Assembly (NCBI GenBank): GCA_009839535.1
Contig: VXPN01000265.1
Location: 1 to 6,158, forward strand
Reading direction: 5' to 3'
DNA from: Boseongicola sp. SB0662_bin_57
GTDB lineage: Bacteria > Pseudomonadota > Alphaproteobacteria > Rhodobacterales > Rhodobacteraceae
DNA: 6,158 bases
Below are positions 4,790 through 6,158 of the stretch, one piece after another. The translations under genes were made by a program, and so were the position numbers. Every line of letters begins with the position of its first letter. The stretch's first letter is position 1. The notes below the pieces were generated by a model. It saw only the letters and a list, made by a program, of their open reading frames with translations, was not told the DNA's origin and made no database searches.

Positions 4790-6158
4790 TGTCCGGTCCT
4801 GCCGTTGAAGACGCTGTCCTGGTAGGCCCGCTCGCCCGAAACGACATCCTCGATCCAGAAGCGGATGCCCGTGCTGTCCGCAAGGGCGGGGTCCGTGTTC
4901 GCGGACGCAATGACGTAGACTCTCTGATGTGCCGTGTCATCCGCGGGCACCGAAACCTGCGTGGCATCGACGCCCTCGATGTCCAACCGGAGTGCGGCGT
5001 CTCCGGCGATCTGGATCCGGAAGGGGCGATCCTCGCCGTGCTTGTTCCTGAGCCGCACGTCGTAGGCGTTTCGAATGGAGCCGTCGGAAAGGACGACGAA
5101 CTGCGGGTTCCGGACAGGTGCCACGGTTATGTCGATTTCCGGACGAACGAAGAGCGCATAGAGAAGCGCAAGGCCGATGAGACTCCAGAGGGACGTGTAC
5201 GCAACCGTGCGCGGCCGCAGCACGTGCCGCCAGAGGGAAAGCGGCGACTGGCCGGCCCGCTCGCGTTTCTCGTCGGAAAACGCAATATAGTCGATCAGGC
5301 CCCTTGGCTTGCCGATCCGCGCCATGACATCGTCGCAGGCATCGATGCAAAGCGCACAGGTGATGCAGGCCAGTTGCTGCCCGTCCCGAATGTCTATGCC
5401 CACCGGACAGACGTTTACGCAGGCGTTGCAGTCTATGCAGTCGCCTGGCTCGTCACGGGAGGTTTCGATCTTGCCGGCGGCCGGATCAACGCCCGGCATC
5501 GGAATCCTGGGCGACCGCCCGCCGATCCGGGGACCTGCTGCCTGGGCGGCCGCCGCCGCCCGTTCGGCGAGCACGCGTCGCTTCGTGCCCTTGCCGCGCG
5601 GTTCGCCTCGCCATTCGCGGTATGCAACCGTGAGCGTCTCTTCGTCCATCATCGCGGCCTGGATGCGGGGCCAGGGACACATGTAGATGCAGACCTGTTC
5701 CCGCATGAACCCGCCAAGGACGAACGTCGTGCCAGCCAGGATCATGATCGTGACATAGGCGACCGGCGCGGCGTCGAGCGCAATCAGTTCTCGAAGGAGC
5801 GTCGGCGCGTCGGCATAGTAGAATACCCAGGCGCCGCCCGTCGCGACCGAGATCAGCATCCAAAGCGCCCACTTGGTGAGACTGAGCCTGATCTTCCTGA
5901 GCGTCCATCCTGACTTCCAAAGCCGCATCCGTGCGTTGCGGTCGCCCTCGATCCAGCGTTCCACCAGCAGGAAAAGGTCTGTCCAGACTGTTTGCGGGCA
6001 GGCGTATCCACACCAGACCCGGCCAAGCGCTGACGTGAAGAGAAAGAGACCCACGCCGGCCATGATCAGGAGGCCGGCAACGAAATACAGTTCGTGCGGC
6101 CAGATCTCGATCCAGAAGAAGTAGAAGCGTCGCCCGGCAAGGTCGATCAGGACGGCCT
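4786..6158 (-). CDS. ccoG: Cytochrome cbb3 oxidase accessory protein CcoG (RdxB/FixG), N-terminus missing
   Basis: CcoG is a membrane-bound protein with two ferredoxin-like [4Fe-4S] sites; in Rhodobacter it acts as a cupric reductase giving Cu(I) for oxidase assembly. The frame is open to the right edge: 456 residues are visible from the first whole codon at 6156, beginning AVLIDLAGRRFYFFWIEIWP. By comparison with the family about 55-65 residues, including the first helix, are lost. The ATG at 6063 is internal. Numbering from 6156, helices lie near 23-45, 95-115, 131-151 and 318-337. Conserved cysteine pairs occur in WCGYACP (49, 53) and VCIYMCPWP (156, 160). Two cluster motifs follow: CIDCNACVNVCP (240-251) and CITCALCIDAC (264-274), about 5335-5439. 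The C-terminal 120 residues match the Ig-like domain (APVRNPQFVVLSDGSIRNAY). The linker before the first cluster motif (5443-5592) seems longer than usual. The stop overlaps the ccoH start. Confidence 0.96.
   Translation of the reverse strand, partial: AVLIDLAGRRFYFFWIEIWPHELYFVAGLLIMAGVGLFLFTSALGRVWCGYACPQTVWTDLFLLVERWIEGDRNARMRLWKSGWTLRKIRLSLTKWALWMLISVATGGAWVFYYADAPTLLRELIALDAAPVAYVTIMILAGTTFVLGGFMREQVCIYMCPWPRIQAAMMDEETLTVAYREWRGEPRGKGTKRRVLAERAAAAAQAAGPRIGGRSPRIPMPGVDPAAGKIETSRDEPGDCIDCNACVNVCPVGIDIRDGQQLACITCALCIDACDDVMARIGKPRGLIDYIAFSDEKRERAGQSPLSLWRHVLRPRTVAYTSLWSLIGLALLYALFVRPEIDITVAPVRNPQFVVLSDGSIRNAYDVRLRNKHGEDRPFRIQIAGDAALRLDIEGVDATQVSVPADDTAHQRVYVIASANTDPALADSTGIRFWIEDVVSGERAYQDSVFNGRTGQ
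4797..4800 (-). promoter_or_regulatory. Ribosome binding site of ccoH
   Basis: AGGA on the minus strand, inside the end of ccoG, lies seven bases before the GTG start of ccoH. It supports the unusual start codon and the 4-base overlap. Confidence 0.6.

Noticed and set aside
4927..5913. Plus-strand open frame (328 codons) opposite ccoG
   Set aside because: Antisense to the clearly coding ccoG, with no recognisable domain; a composition artefact.
4786..6063. Complete CcoG starting at ATG 6063
   Set aside because: The frame continues upstream to the window edge with conserved CcoG sequence (RRFYFFWIEIWP), so this Met is internal and the gene is truncated by the window.

Overview
The window comes from a GC-rich bacterium, most likely an alphaproteobacterium close to Rhodobacterales. 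This rests on three things: the order ccoG-ccoH-ccoI-ccoS (called rdxBHIS or fixGHIS in that group), the alphaproteobacterial wording of PrmA (MAFGTGHHGTT, ending in GEWSTLTL), and the CcoG motif CVNVCPVGIDIRDGQQLAC. The assignment is from remembered family sequences, not from a search.

Layout. Positions 1-364 hold no confident gene. They contain a strong imperfect hairpin (91-114), a possible divergent gene running off the left edge on the minus strand, and the leader and Shine-Dalgarno site of msrA. Two plus-strand genes follow: msrA (365-1021), a peptide methionine-S-sulfoxide reductase, and prmA (1163-2032), the ribosomal protein L11 methyltransferase, separated by 141 bases. From 2056 to the right edge the minus strand carries the cytochrome cbb3 oxidase maturation operon, read right to left: ccoG (4786-6158, N-terminus cut by the window edge), ccoH (4331-4789), ccoI (2205-4334) and the 50-residue ccoS (2056-2208). 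prmA and ccoS converge with only 23 bases between their stop codons.

How the genes work together. CcoG is a membrane iron-sulfur protein with cupric reductase activity. CcoI is a P1B-type ATPase that moves Cu(I) out of the cytoplasm for the CuB centre of the oxidase. CcoH is a single-span membrane assembly factor, and CcoS is a small membrane protein needed for cofactor insertion into the catalytic subunit. Each of the three junctions is a 4-base stop/start overlap (GTGA, ATGA, ATGA), which points to one tightly coupled polycistronic message. The structural genes ccoNOQP and the operon promoter, often FNR-controlled, would be expected beyond the right edge. msrA and prmA are housekeeping genes with no evident link to the oxidase.

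This is mostly an ordinary core-genome region and I see no new system. The points most worth a second look are a long Ala/Arg/Pro-rich linker in CcoG before its first [4Fe-4S] motif, the lack of any Shine-Dalgarno site for prmA, and the unexplained left edge.
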